Positions 26,836 through 35,973 of a stretch of DNA of 64,000 nucleotides are shown piece after piece. Source of the stretch: CAZTDU01 sp050248795 (lineage in GTDB: Bacteria > Pseudomonadota > Gammaproteobacteria > Burkholderiales > SG8-39); NCBI GenBank assembly GCA_050248795.1, contig JBFWRS010000004.1:71509-135508 (forward strand). Direction: 5' to 3'. The notes beneath the pieces were generated by a model. That model was not told where the DNA came from and searched no databases. It saw only the letters and a program-made list of their open reading frames with translations. Each line of letters opens with the position of its first letter. The stretch's first letter is position 1. The position numbers and the translations under genes are program-made.

Positions 26836-28095
26836 GTGAATACCCAGGTTCAACTGCACGAAGTGGTCGACTCGCCGCGCGCATGGCTGCGCCTTGCGGC
26901 GGCGTTCGTCATTTCCACCGTCGGCAACGCCGGCATGTGGATACCGCAGACCGTGCTGCCGATGCTGCAGGAGGAGTTCGGCGCCACGCGCGGGGGCGCT
27001 TCGCTGCCCTACACCGCGACCATGCTGGGGGTCGGCGTCGGCACCATCGTCATGGGCCGGCTGGCGGACCGCCTGGGCGTGTTCCCGCTGCTGGTGTTCG
27101 CCGCGCTCGCGCTCGGCTTCGGCTACGTCGTCGCCGGGCTGTCGGAGAGCCTGCTGCAGTTTTCGCTGATCCAGGGCGCTTTGATCGCCGCGCTGGGCGT
27201 TGCGGTCACGTTCGCGCCGTTGCTGGCGGACGTGTCGCTGTGGTTCCGGCGCAGGCTCGGCCTGGCGGTGGCGATCGCGGCCTCCGGCAACTACATGGCC
27301 GGCGCGATCTGGCCGCCGATCGTGCAGCGCGCGGCCGAGGAGTTCGGCTGGCGCGGCGCGTATTTCGGCGTGGCCGCGGCGAGCGTGATCCTGATCCTGC
27401 CGCTGACGCTGCTGTTCCGCCAGCGCCTGCATGCGCAGACCGCGGCGCAGGCGGCGGCTTCGGGCGCGCGCGGCGAGGCGGTGCGGCCGCTCGGCATGAC
27501 GCCAAACGCGCTGCAGACCCTGCTGGTGGTTGCGGGCCTTGCCTGCTGCATCGCCATGTCGATGCCCCAGGTGCATATCGTCGCCTACTGCAGCGACCTC
27601 GGCTACGGTGCCGCGCGCGGCGCCGAGATGCTGTCGCTGATGCTGGCGCTGGGGCTGGTGAGCCGCCTCGCTTCGGGCTGGATCGCGGACCGCATCGGCG
27701 GCCTGCGCACGCTGTTCCTCAGTTCCGGCGGCCAGATGATTGCGCTGCTGCTCTTTCTGCCCTTCGATGGACTGGGCTCGCTGTACGCCATCTCGGCGCT
27801 GTTCGGCCTGGTGCAGGGCGGCGTCGTCGCCTGCTACGCCATCATCGTGCGCGAGCACTTTCCGGCGCGCGAGGCGGCCACGCGCGTCAGCATCGCCATC
27901 ACCGCGACGATCCTCGGCATGTCCGCCGGCGGCTGGCTGTCCGGCGTCATCTTCGATTTCACCGGATCCTACGGCTGGGCCTTCGTGCATGGCGTCGCGT
28001 GGAACGTGCTCAACCTCGCCATCGTCGGCTGGCTGATCCTGCGCGAGGGCGGCTGGCGGCGCGGGCGGCGCGTCGCCGTCGCGGCGGCAGCGTGA
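26836..28095 (+). CDS. MFS transporter (monocarboxylate/oxalate-type)
   Basis: A 419-aa inner-membrane carrier with about 12 hydrophobic helices in two halves. The MFS motif between TM2 and TM3 is GRLADRLGVFPLL, repeated in the second half as GWIADRIGGLRTLF. The family resemblance is to OxlT/MCT-like permeases. GTG start; no SD. The adjacent, divergent 2-hydroxyacid oxidase gene suggests transport of a hydroxy- or keto-acid. Confidence 0.85.
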   Translation: MNTQVQLHEVVDSPRAWLRLAAAFVISTVGNAGMWIPQTVLPMLQEEFGATRGGASLPYTATMLGVGVGTIVMGRLADRLGVFPLLVFAALALGFGYVVAGLSESLLQFSLIQGALIAALGVAVTFAPLLADVSLWFRRRLGLAVAIAASGNYMAGAIWPPIVQRAAEEFGWRGAYFGVAAASVILILPLTLLFRQRLHAQTAAQAAASGARGEAVRPLGMTPNALQTLLVVAGLACCIAMSMPQVHIVAYCSDLGYGAARGAEMLSLMLALGLVSRLASGWIADRIGGLRTLFLSSGGQMIALLLFLPFDGLGSLYAISALFGLVQGGVVACYAIIVREHFPAREAATRVSIAITATILGMSAGGWLSGVIFDFTGSYGWAFVHGVAWNVLNLAIVGWLILREGGWRRGRRVAVAAAA

Positions 28096-28099
28096 CGCC

Positions 28100-29479
28100 T
28101 CAGCCGCCTGCCGGCCGCACCGCGTCCAGCTTCTCCCGCACCAGGCGGATGTGCTGGCGCAGCGCGTACAGCTCGTCGGTGTAGGCGAGCGGCAGCGGCA
28201 CGCGCTCGACGGTGGCGTCGAGCTTGTCCAGCCGCTCGGCCAGCGCGGCAAGGTCCGCACCCTCGTCGTGCAGCCGGTCCTCGATCTCGCGCAGCACGCG
28301 GTACCAGCGGAACACGCGCGAGCGGATGCGGAACGCATACAGCGGCGGCACCACGCGCGACAGCGGAATCAGCACCGCGATGATGGTCACCAGCGCCACC
28401 CACATGCGGTCGATGAGGTTGGCGAGCCAGAACGGCAGGTAGCGCTGCAGCACCGGCCTGCCGCTGCGGTAGTAGCGGTCGGCTTCGCTGGAAAGCGGAA
28501 ACTCGGTCTGGCTGGCGGTGGGGAACTGGCCGGCGCGCGCGATCCAGCCGCCATCGCCATGGATCTTCGCCGCCGCCTGCACGAAGAGCTGCTGGAGCGC
28601 CGGGTGGGTGTCTTCGCGCGCCACCAGCGACGTGGTCGTGGCCAGCAGCGGAATGTCCCGCGGAGGCACGTCGCGCGACAGGTCGGCAACGCCGCGCGGC
28701 AGCGTCACCGGGCTGAGGAACGGACGCCGCCTGGCATAGGCCTCGGCCTGGGTGAATTCGAAGGTGCGGATGCCCGGGGTCTGCAGCAGCATCTGCACCA
28801 GCGGCGACTCCGGCGCCGATACCATCACCGCGGCGTCGATCTCGCCGCCGAGCAGCGCGACGACCGACGGCGTCAGGTCGAGCCGCTGGCGCACGACGTC
28901 GTCGCGCTCCATCAGGTTGTCCTGCAGCAGCCTGCCGAACAGCCCCGGCGAGCCGCTGCCGCGCGCACCGACGTTCACCTTCAGGCCGCGGAACTGCGCC
29001 AGTTGCGTGAATGTTTCCGCCGGTGCCGCCTTCGCCGCCTCGGCGCGGTAGAAAATCCACACCGGCTCGTAGAACAGGCTGCCGAGGGACACCAGCGGCA
29101 GTCCCGCGGCCGCTTCCTTCTGCATGCGCGCGGATTCGCTCGATCCGCCCTGCACGAAGGCGATGTCCACGCTGTGCTTTTCGTCGAGCAGCATGCGCAG
29201 GTTCTCGCGCGAGCCCGGGCTTGCCTGCAGCACGACTTCGATGCGGTGCCGCGCCAGTTCCTGCCTGTAGCGTTCGCCGAACGCGGCGTAGGCGCTCTGC
29301 TCCGGGCCGGTGGCCAGCACTACGCGCCTGGGCGGCGTCGGTTTCAGCACGAAGTACGCGCCGAGCAACAGCACGAGCGCGAGGGCGATGAATGGCCCGG
29401 CGGTGATCGTCAGGTCGCGCACCGACAGCAGGGTGGCGCGGATGCGCCTGAGGCGGGGCGGTCGGGCGGGCTTGTCCAT
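28100..29479 (-). CDS. TAXI-family TRAP-type solute-binding protein with membrane anchors
   Basis: A 459-aa protein. A first transmembrane helix (about 26-46) anchors a periplasmic binding domain (VVLATGPEQSAYAAFGERYRQEL, VDIAFVQGGSS, NVGARGSGSPGLF). A second helix (about 360-380, WVALVTIIAVLIPLS) and a cytoplasmic coiled-coil tail follow. The tail and second helix are not found in ordinary TAXI receptors. No TRAP permease gene is nearby, so it may sense rather than transport. The -10-like TAGAAT ends 9 nt before the ATG. Confidence 0.8.
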   Translation of the reverse strand: MDKPARPPRLRRIRATLLSVRDLTITAGPFIALALVLLLGAYFVLKPTPPRRVVLATGPEQSAYAAFGERYRQELARHRIEVVLQASPGSRENLRMLLDEKHSVDIAFVQGGSSESARMQKEAAAGLPLVSLGSLFYEPVWIFYRAEAAKAAPAETFTQLAQFRGLKVNVGARGSGSPGLFGRLLQDNLMERDDVVRQRLDLTPSVVALLGGEIDAAVMVSAPESPLVQMLLQTPGIRTFEFTQAEAYARRRPFLSPVTLPRGVADLSRDVPPRDIPLLATTTSLVAREDTHPALQQLFVQAAAKIHGDGGWIARAGQFPTASQTEFPLSSEADRYYRSGRPVLQRYLPFWLANLIDRMWVALVTIIAVLIPLSRVVPPLYAFRIRSRVFRWYRVLREIEDRLHDEGADLAALAERLDKLDATVERVPLPLAYTDELYALRQHIRLVREKLDAVRPAGG

Positions 29480-29524
29480 GCGGCTCCGATTCTATGTGAT
29501 GCAGCGCTGCGGGATAATGCACGC

Positions 29525-29935
29525 ATGCCGGCGCGCCTGACGATTCCCATGCACGAAGTCGAGATCACTGCGGTGCGCTCGGCCGGCGCCGGCGGGCAGA
29601 ACGTCAACAAGGTGTCCAGCGCCATCCACCTGCGCTTCGACGTGCGCGCGTCGTCGTTGCCCGCGGCGGTGAAGGCGCGCCTGCTCGCGCTGCAGGACCA
29701 GCGCATCACGCGCGACGGCGTGGTGGTGATCAAGGCGCAGCGCCACCGCAGCCAGGACATGAACCGCGACGAGGCGCTCGAGCGCCTGCATGCGCTGGTC
29801 GAACGTGTCGCGGTGCCGCCGCGGCCGCGCCGGCCCACCAGACCGACACGCGCCTCGAAGCTGCGCCGCGTCGAAGGCAAGGTCAGGCGCGGCCAGATCA
29901 AGGCGCTGCGCGGCAGGGTGCGCGGCGGCGAATGA
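29525..29935 (+). CDS. arfB: Alternative ribosome-rescue factor ArfB (YaeJ)
   Basis: 136-aa peptidyl-tRNA hydrolase that frees stalled ribosomes. The catalytic GGQ lies in SAGAGGQNVNKVSSAIHLRFD, and a basic C-terminal tail (PRRPTRPTRASKLRRVEGKVRR) enters the mRNA channel. It lacks the codon-recognition domain of RF1/2, as expected. GATAAT ends 6 nt before the ATG, implying a leaderless mRNA. Confidence 0.95.
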   Translation: MPARLTIPMHEVEITAVRSAGAGGQNVNKVSSAIHLRFDVRASSLPAAVKARLLALQDQRITRDGVVVIKAQRHRSQDMNRDEALERLHALVERVAVPPRPRRPTRPTRASKLRRVEGKVRRGQIKALRGRVRGGE

Positions 29936-29964
29936 GGCGGCCGCCGCGGACGTAGAATCGCCGC

Positions 29965-30594
29965 ATGATCGGCGTGACGAATTACTGGGCATTCTGCGTC
30001 GCGGTGCTGGTGTTCCTGGCGCTGCCCGGGCCGGGCACCTTCGCCATCCTCACCTGTACCGGCAAGGGCGGCTTGCGCGGCGGCTTCGTCTCGCTGGCCG
30101 GCATCATGCTGGGCGACTGGCTGCTGATGGTGGCGGCGATGCTCGGCGTCGCCGCGATCCTGCAGGCGCATCCGCTGGCGTTCAAGGCGGTGCAGTACCT
30201 GGGCGTGGCTTACCTGGTCTGGGTCGGGCTGCAACTCGTGTTCGCGAAGTCCGGCACCGGCAATGCCACGCTGCTGCCGCTGCCGCACGGGCGCTTCTTC
30301 CGCCAGTCGTTCTTCATCACGCTGATCAACCCCAAGGCCATCGTCTTCTACATGGCCTTCTTTCCGCTGTTCATCGATCCCGCGGTGCGCGGCGATCCGA
30401 CGGCGGTGTTCCTCACCTTCGTCGTGCTGGCGCTGACGATCTCGGTGCTGACGCTCTTCTACGGCAGCATGCTGGTGTTCGTCGGCAATGCGGTGGCGCG
30501 CGCGTTCGCGCGCAACCGTGCTGCGGGCCGCATCGCATCGAAGCTGGCGGGGGTTTGCCTGATCGGCTTCGGCGTGAAGCTGTCGACCGGCTAG
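29965..30594 (+). CDS. LysE-family amino-acid exporter
   Basis: A 209-aa inner-membrane protein with about six helices. The family pattern LPGPGTFAILTCTGKGGLRGGFVSLAGIMLGD at the N-terminus and FFITLINPKAIVFYMAFFP in the middle are diagnostic of the RhtB/LysE group. It exports amino acids or analogues. TAGAAT ends 6 nt before the ATG, a leaderless-type start. The stop overlaps the convergent aldo/keto reductase stop by 4 nt. Confidence 0.9.
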   Translation: MIGVTNYWAFCVAVLVFLALPGPGTFAILTCTGKGGLRGGFVSLAGIMLGDWLLMVAAMLGVAAILQAHPLAFKAVQYLGVAYLVWVGLQLVFAKSGTGNATLLPLPHGRFFRQSFFITLINPKAIVFYMAFFPLFIDPAVRGDPTAVFLTFVVLALTISVLTLFYGSMLVFVGNAVARAFARNRAAGRIASKLAGVCLIGFGVKLSTG

Positions 30595-31424
30595 AGCATC
30601 TCGAGCGGCCTGGCGCGTGCGGGCGGTGGGAAAAGCCGGTCGAGTTCCGCCAGTTGCGCGGCGTCCAGCGTGAGCGCGAGCGCGCCCAGGTTCTCCTCGA
30701 CACGCTTTCGATGGCCGCTCTTCGGAATGACGATGACGTCGTCCCTGACCAGCAGCCACGCCAGCGCCGCCTGCGCGGGCGTCATGCCATGGCGCCGGGA
30801 GAAATCCGCGAGGCCGCGCTGGCCGAGCAGGCGCGCCTGTTCCAGCGGCGAATACGCCATCACCGGGATGCGCCGCGCGCGCTGCCAGGGCAGCAGGTCG
30901 TACTCGATGCCGCGCCGCGACAGGTTGTACAGCAACTGGTTCGTCGCGGTGCGCTCGCCGCCGGGCAGCGCGCACCACTCGCGCATATCGGCGAGGTCGA
31001 GGTTGCTGACGCCGTAGTGGCGGATCTTGCCTGCTTCGCGCAGCCGCACCAGCGCCTCCAACGTCTCGGCAAAGGGCACGCCACCGCGCCAATGCAGCAG
31101 GTACAGGTCGATGCGGTCGGTGCCAAGTCGTTTCAGGCTGCGCTCGCAGGCGGCGGCGGTGCCGCGCCGGCTGGCGTTCTCCGGCAGCACCTTGCTGACC
31201 AGGAACACTTCGTCGCGCCGGCCCGCGATCGCCTCGCCGACCAGTTGTTCCGAGCGGCCGTCGCCATACATCTCGGCGGTGTCGATGAGCCTCAGCCCGT
31301 GGTCCAGACCGAAGCGCAGCGCAGCGAGTTCTTCTGCGCGCGCCGCGCGCGAGTCGCCCATGTTCCAGGTGCCGAGGCCGAACGCCGGCACGCGCTCGCC
31401 GTCGGGCAGGGCAACGGTCCTCAT
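30591..31424 (-). CDS. Aldo/keto reductase
   Basis: A 277-aa NADPH-dependent (beta/alpha)8 reductase. The catalytic tetrad is visible: Asp and Tyr in LIDTAEMYGDG, Lys in VFLVSKVLP, His in DLYLLHWRG. The cofactor loop IPKSGHRKRVEENLGAL is near the C-terminus. The substrate is unknown. The ATG overlaps the mliC-like stop (ATGA), so it is the last gene of a four-gene operon running 32657 to 30591. Confidence 0.92.
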   Translation of the reverse strand: MRTVALPDGERVPAFGLGTWNMGDSRAARAEELAALRFGLDHGLRLIDTAEMYGDGRSEQLVGEAIAGRRDEVFLVSKVLPENASRRGTAAACERSLKRLGTDRIDLYLLHWRGGVPFAETLEALVRLREAGKIRHYGVSNLDLADMREWCALPGGERTATNQLLYNLSRRGIEYDLLPWQRARRIPVMAYSPLEQARLLGQRGLADFSRRHGMTPAQAALAWLLVRDDVIVIPKSGHRKRVEENLGALALTLDAAQLAELDRLFPPPARARPLEML

Positions 31425-31771
31425 TTCTTTTCGGCGGGCGGCGCGGGAATCCTGCAGTTGGCAAATTCGGCAGGCGGATCGACCAGCGTCGCCGCGGCGC
31501 CATCCAGCTGCAGCATCACCTTGCCGGTGGCGTAGCGCCCTTCGGCGCCGGCGCGCTCCAGCCGCAGTTGCCGGTCGGGTGCGATCAGCCACACCGCGCC
31601 GCCTTCGATGCGGCGCACCCAGAAGCGCTTGCCCCCGTCGCAGCGGTATTCGGTCGCATCGGTGACGGTGCGGTTTACCTCGGCCGGCCCGCTTTCGGCG
31701 AACGGCCATACGCTCACGCTGCCGCAACCGGCGAGCAGCAGCGTGGATGCGGCAATCAGGTGCAGCTTCAT
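31421..31771 (-). CDS. MliC-family lipoprotein (C-type lysozyme inhibitor)
   Basis: A 116-aa lipoprotein. MKLHLIAASTLLLAGC gives the lipobox with lipidated Cys16. The mature domain has YRCDGGKRFWVRR and a terminal NCR, the paired Cys and strand pattern of MliC/PliC inhibitors. It probably sits in the outer membrane and blocks host lysozyme. ATGA overlaps on both sides couple it to neighbours. Confidence 0.82.
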   Translation of the reverse strand: MKLHLIAASTLLLAGCGSVSVWPFAESGPAEVNRTVTDATEYRCDGGKRFWVRRIEGGAVWLIAPDRQLRLERAGAEGRYATGKVMLQLDGAAATLVDPPAEFANCRIPAPPAEKK

Positions 31772-32139
31772 TGCGCGTCGTCTCCCTGGTCAGCAGCCGA
31801 GTCTACCTGCCCGCGCCGCCGCGGCCAGCATGCGAGCAGCACGCGCGCCGCCAGGTGCAGCGCCAGCAGCACGATCACCGCCCAGCACAGCCAGCGCATT
31901 CCCGCGTAGCCGAGCAGGGCGAACTTCTGCCCCGCCCAGGCGAAGGCGCCACCCAGCACGAGCAGCGCAATCGCCGCCTGCAGCGCGGCCGGCGCGGGAT
32001 CGTCTGCGCTGATCGCTGCGAGCGCGACCGTTGCAAGTGCGGCAAACACCAGCGGGAACCACGGCCAGAGGCGGCCGGGCGCATCCAGCGGCCACGCCGT
32101 GCCGAGGACGCAACCCAGGACGACCATATACGTGGCCAT
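31768..32139 (-). CDS. Small membrane protein of unknown function
   Basis: A 123-aa protein with three to four hydrophobic helices (MATYMVVLGCVLGTAWPL; WFPLVFAALATVALAAI; ALQAAIALLVLGGAFAWAG; MRWLCWAVIVLLALHLAARVLLA) and a charged tail. I do not recognise the family. It lies 11 nt after pncC and overlaps the mliC-like start (ATGA), so it is translated with it. Confidence 0.65.
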   Translation of the reverse strand: MATYMVVLGCVLGTAWPLDAPGRLWPWFPLVFAALATVALAAISADDPAPAALQAAIALLVLGGAFAWAGQKFALLGYAGMRWLCWAVIVLLALHLAARVLLACWPRRRGQVDSAADQGDDAQ

Positions 32140-32150
32140 TCGTAGTTCGC

Positions 32151-32657
32151 CTAGCGGGAAGGCGATGCTCCCTTGCGCAGGCAGTCCTCGAGCAGCGCCA
32201 GCGCGCGGCGCGCGAACTCCCACATATTGGCTTCCCGGTCCATGCTGCCGGTCTCCACGGTGATCACCGCGTTCACCGGCCCGCTGACCGCGATGCAGGC
32301 GTGACCTGCGGCGTCGCCGTAGCGGTTTCCGCTCGGCCCGCTCGCGCCGGTCTCGCCGACGCCCCATGTGGTGCCCATGTTCTCGCGCACGCGGCGCGCC
32401 AGCAGGCCGGCGAACGCTTCGCTGGCCGAGCGCATGCCGGACATCTCGTCCTTGGCGATGCCGAACACGGCGCGGCTCTTCGGCGTGTAGATCAGGTTGC
32501 CGCCGATGTAGTACGCGGATGCGCCCGGCACCGCGACCAGCGCCGCATTGATCAGGCCGCCGGCCGAGGATTCGGCGACCGCAATGGTTTCACCGCGCCG
32601 CTTCAGCAGTTCGCCGGCGGCGGCGCCCAGCACGGAAAGAGATGGCATCGCGCTCAT
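32151..32657 (-). CDS. pncC: Nicotinamide-nucleotide amidohydrolase (CinA C-terminal family)
   Basis: A 168-aa enzyme that deamidates NMN to nicotinate mononucleotide in the pyridine nucleotide cycle. The catalytic segment is AVAESSAGGLINAAL (family ESCTGG), then YYIGGNLIYTPKSRAVFGI and GVGETGASGPSG. It lacks the N-terminal CinA domain, as in stand-alone PncC. It is first in the operon; a minus-strand -10 TATAGT (32680-32675) overlaps the -10 of the divergent Sel1 gene. Confidence 0.88.
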   Translation of the reverse strand: MSAMPSLSVLGAAAGELLKRRGETIAVAESSAGGLINAALVAVPGASAYYIGGNLIYTPKSRAVFGIAKDEMSGMRSASEAFAGLLARRVRENMGTTWGVGETGASGPSGNRYGDAAGHACIAVSGPVNAVITVETGSMDREANMWEFARRALALLEDCLRKGASPSR

Positions 32658-32674
32658 GGTTCGGAGTTTCGCGC

Positions 32675-32682
32675 ACTATACT
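32675..32682. promoter_or_regulatory. Symmetric divergent -10 (pncC / Sel1 lipoprotein)
   Basis: ACTATACT: plus strand TATACT (32677-32682) ends 9 nt before the Sel1 gene ATG; minus strand TATAGT (32680-32675) ends 17 nt before the pncC ATG. Both match TATAAT in 5 of 6 positions. Confidence 0.6.
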
Positions 32683-32691
32683 CGCCGCTCC

Positions 32692-33705
32692 ATGCCGCTG
32701 AGGTCCTTCTTCCTGCCTGCCTGCACGCTGCTGATCGCGGCGGGCTTGCTGTCTGCTTGCACCGAGCAGGAGGCCGCGAAACCGGCACCCAAAGCCGAGG
32801 CGCCGCCAGCGCCGCCGAAGCCGCAGCCGCAGCCGGAGGACACGCGCTCGCCGCTGCAGAAGTCCGCCGACGCAGGCGACCCGGCGGCGCAGGTCGAGCT
32901 CGGCTGGCAGCACGCCAACGGCAAGGGCGTGGACCAGGACGCGGCGAAGGCGCTCGAGTGGTTCCGCAAGGCGGCGGAGCAGGGCCATGCCGGCGGGCAG
33001 AGTGCGCTCAGCATGATGTACGCCATGGGCGAGGGCGTGGAGAAGGACCTCGTAGTGGCCTTCGAGTGGCAGCAGAAGGCCGCGGCCCAGGGTGGCGCGG
33101 ACGACCAGTACGCGCTCGCGCTGCTGTACCGCAACGGCCAGGGCGTCGAGAAGGACGCGGCGAAGGCCGCCGAGTGGTTCCTCAAGGCCGGGGCGCAGGG
33201 GCATGCGGAGGCGCAGTACTACCTTGGCGTGATGCACTCGCAGGGCGATGGCGTGCCGAGGGACGCGGTGAAGGCGGTCGAATGGCACCGCAAGGCGGCA
33301 ATGCAGGGCCAGCGCTCGTCGCAGTTCAGCCTGAGCTGGTTCCATGCAGAAGGCAGCGGCGTGGCGAAGGACGAGGTGCTGGGCTATGTGTGGGCGAACC
33401 TCGCCGCCGCGAAAGGCAGCGAAGCGGCGGCGAAGCGCCGCGACGATCTCGAGATCATGCTCAGCCCCGAGCAGCGCGACGAGGGCCAGCGCATCGCCTC
33501 GAACTGGAAGCCGGGCGAGCTGCCGCAGCGCGAAGCGCCCGGCGCGCGCGCTGGCTCGGCTGACGCCACGCCCGCTTCCACGCAAAGCGCCGCGCCGCTG
33601 GTGCCCGAGCTGCCGACCGTAAAGCTGAAGCCGCCGCCGGATGTCGCCGGCGACAAGGACGTACTGATCGGCAAGCCAGCCGCGCGCAAGGAGGCTACAC
33701 CATGA
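32692..33705 (+). CDS. Sel1-repeat lipoprotein
   Basis: A 337-aa lipoprotein: signal MPLRSFFLPACTLLIAAGLLSAC with the lipobox Cys at 23. A Pro/Ala-rich linker (about 24-50) and five Sel1-like repeats of 36 residues (about 54-235) follow, each with the A..Y.LG..Y..G.GV..D...A..W..KAA.QG pattern. The tail is low-complexity Pro/Ala. It is probably a periplasmic scaffold. The stop overlaps the start of the next gene (ATGA). Confidence 0.87.
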   Translation: MPLRSFFLPACTLLIAAGLLSACTEQEAAKPAPKAEAPPAPPKPQPQPEDTRSPLQKSADAGDPAAQVELGWQHANGKGVDQDAAKALEWFRKAAEQGHAGGQSALSMMYAMGEGVEKDLVVAFEWQQKAAAQGGADDQYALALLYRNGQGVEKDAAKAAEWFLKAGAQGHAEAQYYLGVMHSQGDGVPRDAVKAVEWHRKAAMQGQRSSQFSLSWFHAEGSGVAKDEVLGYVWANLAAAKGSEAAAKRRDDLEIMLSPEQRDEGQRIASNWKPGELPQREAPGARAGSADATPASTQSAAPLVPELPTVKLKPPPDVAGDKDVLIGKPAARKEATP

Positions 33706-35075
33706 GCGAGAAATTCGATGCCATCGTCGTCGGCGCCGGCCAGGCCGGACCCGCGCTTGCCGCGCGCCTGGACGCAGAAGGCCTGAAGACGGCGCTGGTC
33801 GAGAGGAAACTGCTCGGCGGCACCTGCGTGAATGTCGGCTGCATCCCGACCAAGACGCTGGTGGCGAGCGCGCGGGCGGTGCACGTGGCGCGACGTGGCG
33901 CCGAGTTCGGCTTCGCCGCCGGCGACATCCGCGTCGACATGGGAGCGGTGAAGCAGCGCAAGGACGCGGTGGTGAAGCAATCGTCCGACGGCCTCGCCAA
34001 GTGGATCGCCGGCATGAAGCACGTCACGCTGATCGAGGGCCATGCGCGTTTCACCGGACCGCACGCGATGGACGTGGGCGGCCGCGCGCTGTCGGCGGAC
34101 AGGATCTTCCTCAATGTCGGCGGGCGCGCACTGGTGCCGGACCTTCCCGGCGTCAGGGACGTGCCGTTCCTCACCAATTCGTCGATCATGGAACTCGACC
34201 GCGTTCCCGAGCACCTGCTGATCGTCGGCGGCAGCTACATCGGCCTGGAGTTCGCACAGATGTTCCGGCGCTTCGGCGCGCAGGTCACGGTGATCGAGCG
34301 CTCCGCCAAGCTGCTGCCGCGCGAGGACGACGACGTCGCGGCCGGGATCCGCGACATCCTCGAGCGCGAGGGGGTGACGATCCGTACCGGCGCCGACTGC
34401 ATGGAAGTGAAGCGGCAGGGCGGGCGCATTACTGTCGGGCTTGCCTGCGACGCGGGCGCGCCGCTCGCCGAAGGCAGCCACCTGCTGCTGGCGGTGGGCC
34501 GGCTGCCGAACACGCAGGATCTTGGCCTGGAGGCGGCCGGCATCGAGGCCGACGCGCGCGGCTTCATCAAGGTCGACGAGCAGTGCCGCACCAACGTGCA
34601 GGGCGTCTGGGCGCTCGGCGACGCCAACGGCCGCGGCGCGTTCACGCACACCTCGTGGAACGACTACGAAATCGTCGCCGCCAACCTGTTCGATGGCGAC
34701 GCGCGGCGCATATCGGACCGCATCGGCTGCTATGCGCTGTTCATCGATCCGCCGCTCGGGCGTGTCGGCATGAACGAGGCGGAAGCGAAGGCGAGCGGGC
34801 GCAAGCTGCTGGCCGCGAAAATGCCGATGGCACGCGTCGGGCGCGCGAGGGAAGCCGGGGAAACGCAGGGCTTCATGAAGGTGCTGGTGGATGCCGATAC
34901 GCAGGAACTGCTCGGCGCCGCCATCCTCGGCCTGAACGGCGACGAGGTGGTGCATGCGTTGCTGGACGTGATGTATGCGAAGAAGCCTTTCACCACCATC
35001 CAGCGCGCGGTGCACATTCATCCGACCGTAAGCGAACTCGTGCCTACGCTGCTCGGGCAGTTGAAGCCGGCCTGA
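33702..35075 (+). CDS. FAD-dependent pyridine nucleotide-disulfide oxidoreductase (mercuric reductase-like)
   Basis: A 457-aa class I flavin disulfide reductase. FAD fold VVGAGQAGPALAARL, redox CxxxxC in GGTCVNVGCIPTK, NAD fold IVGGSYIGLEFAQMF, FAD segment WALGDANGRGAFTHT, and the C-terminal His in AVHIHPTVSELVPTLL. It lacks the MerA N-terminal metal domain and the C-terminal Cys pair, so mercury reduction is unlikely. The substrate is unknown. It overlaps the Sel1 gene by 4 nt. Confidence 0.9.
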   Translation: MSEKFDAIVVGAGQAGPALAARLDAEGLKTALVERKLLGGTCVNVGCIPTKTLVASARAVHVARRGAEFGFAAGDIRVDMGAVKQRKDAVVKQSSDGLAKWIAGMKHVTLIEGHARFTGPHAMDVGGRALSADRIFLNVGGRALVPDLPGVRDVPFLTNSSIMELDRVPEHLLIVGGSYIGLEFAQMFRRFGAQVTVIERSAKLLPREDDDVAAGIRDILEREGVTIRTGADCMEVKRQGGRITVGLACDAGAPLAEGSHLLLAVGRLPNTQDLGLEAAGIEADARGFIKVDEQCRTNVQGVWALGDANGRGAFTHTSWNDYEIVAANLFDGDARRISDRIGCYALFIDPPLGRVGMNEAEAKASGRKLLAAKMPMARVGRAREAGETQGFMKVLVDADTQELLGAAILGLNGDEVVHALLDVMYAKKPFTTIQRAVHIHPTVSELVPTLLGQLKPA

Positions 35076-35076
35076 C

Positions 35077-35973
35077 ATGCACCGCAGCGTCCGCACCCCG
35101 GCCCTCGACATCGCCTACCTGGAATCCGGCCCGGCCGATGGTCCGCCGGTGGTGCTGCTGCATGGCTGGCCTTCCGACGTGCACGACTGGGACGAGGTGG
35201 CGCCGCCGCTGGCCGCGGCAGGTTTCCGCGTGCTGGTGCCCTGGCTGCGCGGCTTCGGGCCGACGCGCTTCCTGGACGCGAAGACGCCGCGCTCGGGCCA
35301 GCAGGCAGCGCTGGGCGCGGACCTGCGTGATTTCCTCGATGCGCTCGGCATTGGCCAGGCGCTGCTCGCCGGCTACGACTGGGGCGGACGCGCGGCCTGC
35401 ATCGTCGCCGCGCTGTGGCCGGAGCGCGTGCGGGCGCTGGTCAGCATCAACGGCTACGCCATCCAGGACATCGCGCACGGCGCACAGCCTGCGGATGCGG
35501 CGCAGGAGCACCGCTACTGGTACCACTGGTATTTCCACACCGCGCGCGGCCGTGCCGGGCTGCAGAAGAACCGGCACGATATCGCGCGCCTGTTGTGGCG
35601 GTTGTGGTCGCCCAACTGGCAGTTCGGCGACGCGACCTTCGATGCCAGCGCGGCGAGCCTGGACAACCCGGATTACGTAGACGTGACGATCAGTTCGTAC
35701 TGCCATCGCTACGGCAACGCGCCCGGCGACCCGGCCTACGACGACATCGAGGCGCGGCTGGCGAAGAAGCCGAAGATCGCCGCGCCGACGATCGTGCTGC
35801 ACGGCGAAGCAGACGGCGTCGGGCCGCCTTCCCAGTCCGCGCACGCGTCGCGTCATTTCAGCGGCCGCTACGAACGCTGGCTGGTGCCGGTGGCCGGGCA
35901 TTTCCTCCCGCGCGAGGCGCCGATGAAGGTGGTCGAAGCGGTGCGCGAACTGGACGCGGCGACGCGCGCATGA
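35077..35973 (+). CDS. Alpha/beta hydrolase (epoxide hydrolase/dehalogenase-like)
   Basis: A 298-aa soluble hydrolase. The oxyanion motif is LLHGWPSDVHDW, the nucleophile elbow GYDWGGRAA has Asp instead of Ser, and the distal His is in VPVAGHFLPREAP. An Asp nucleophile is typical of epoxide hydrolases and haloalkane dehalogenases. The cap domain is the region after about residue 130. It starts 1 nt after the preceding reductase stop and overlaps the next gene by 4 nt. Confidence 0.87.
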   Translation: MHRSVRTPALDIAYLESGPADGPPVVLLHGWPSDVHDWDEVAPPLAAAGFRVLVPWLRGFGPTRFLDAKTPRSGQQAALGADLRDFLDALGIGQALLAGYDWGGRAACIVAALWPERVRALVSINGYAIQDIAHGAQPADAAQEHRYWYHWYFHTARGRAGLQKNRHDIARLLWRLWSPNWQFGDATFDASAASLDNPDYVDVTISSYCHRYGNAPGDPAYDDIEARLAKKPKIAAPTIVLHGEADGVGPPSQSAHASRHFSGRYERWLVPVAGHFLPREAPMKVVEAVRELDAATRA

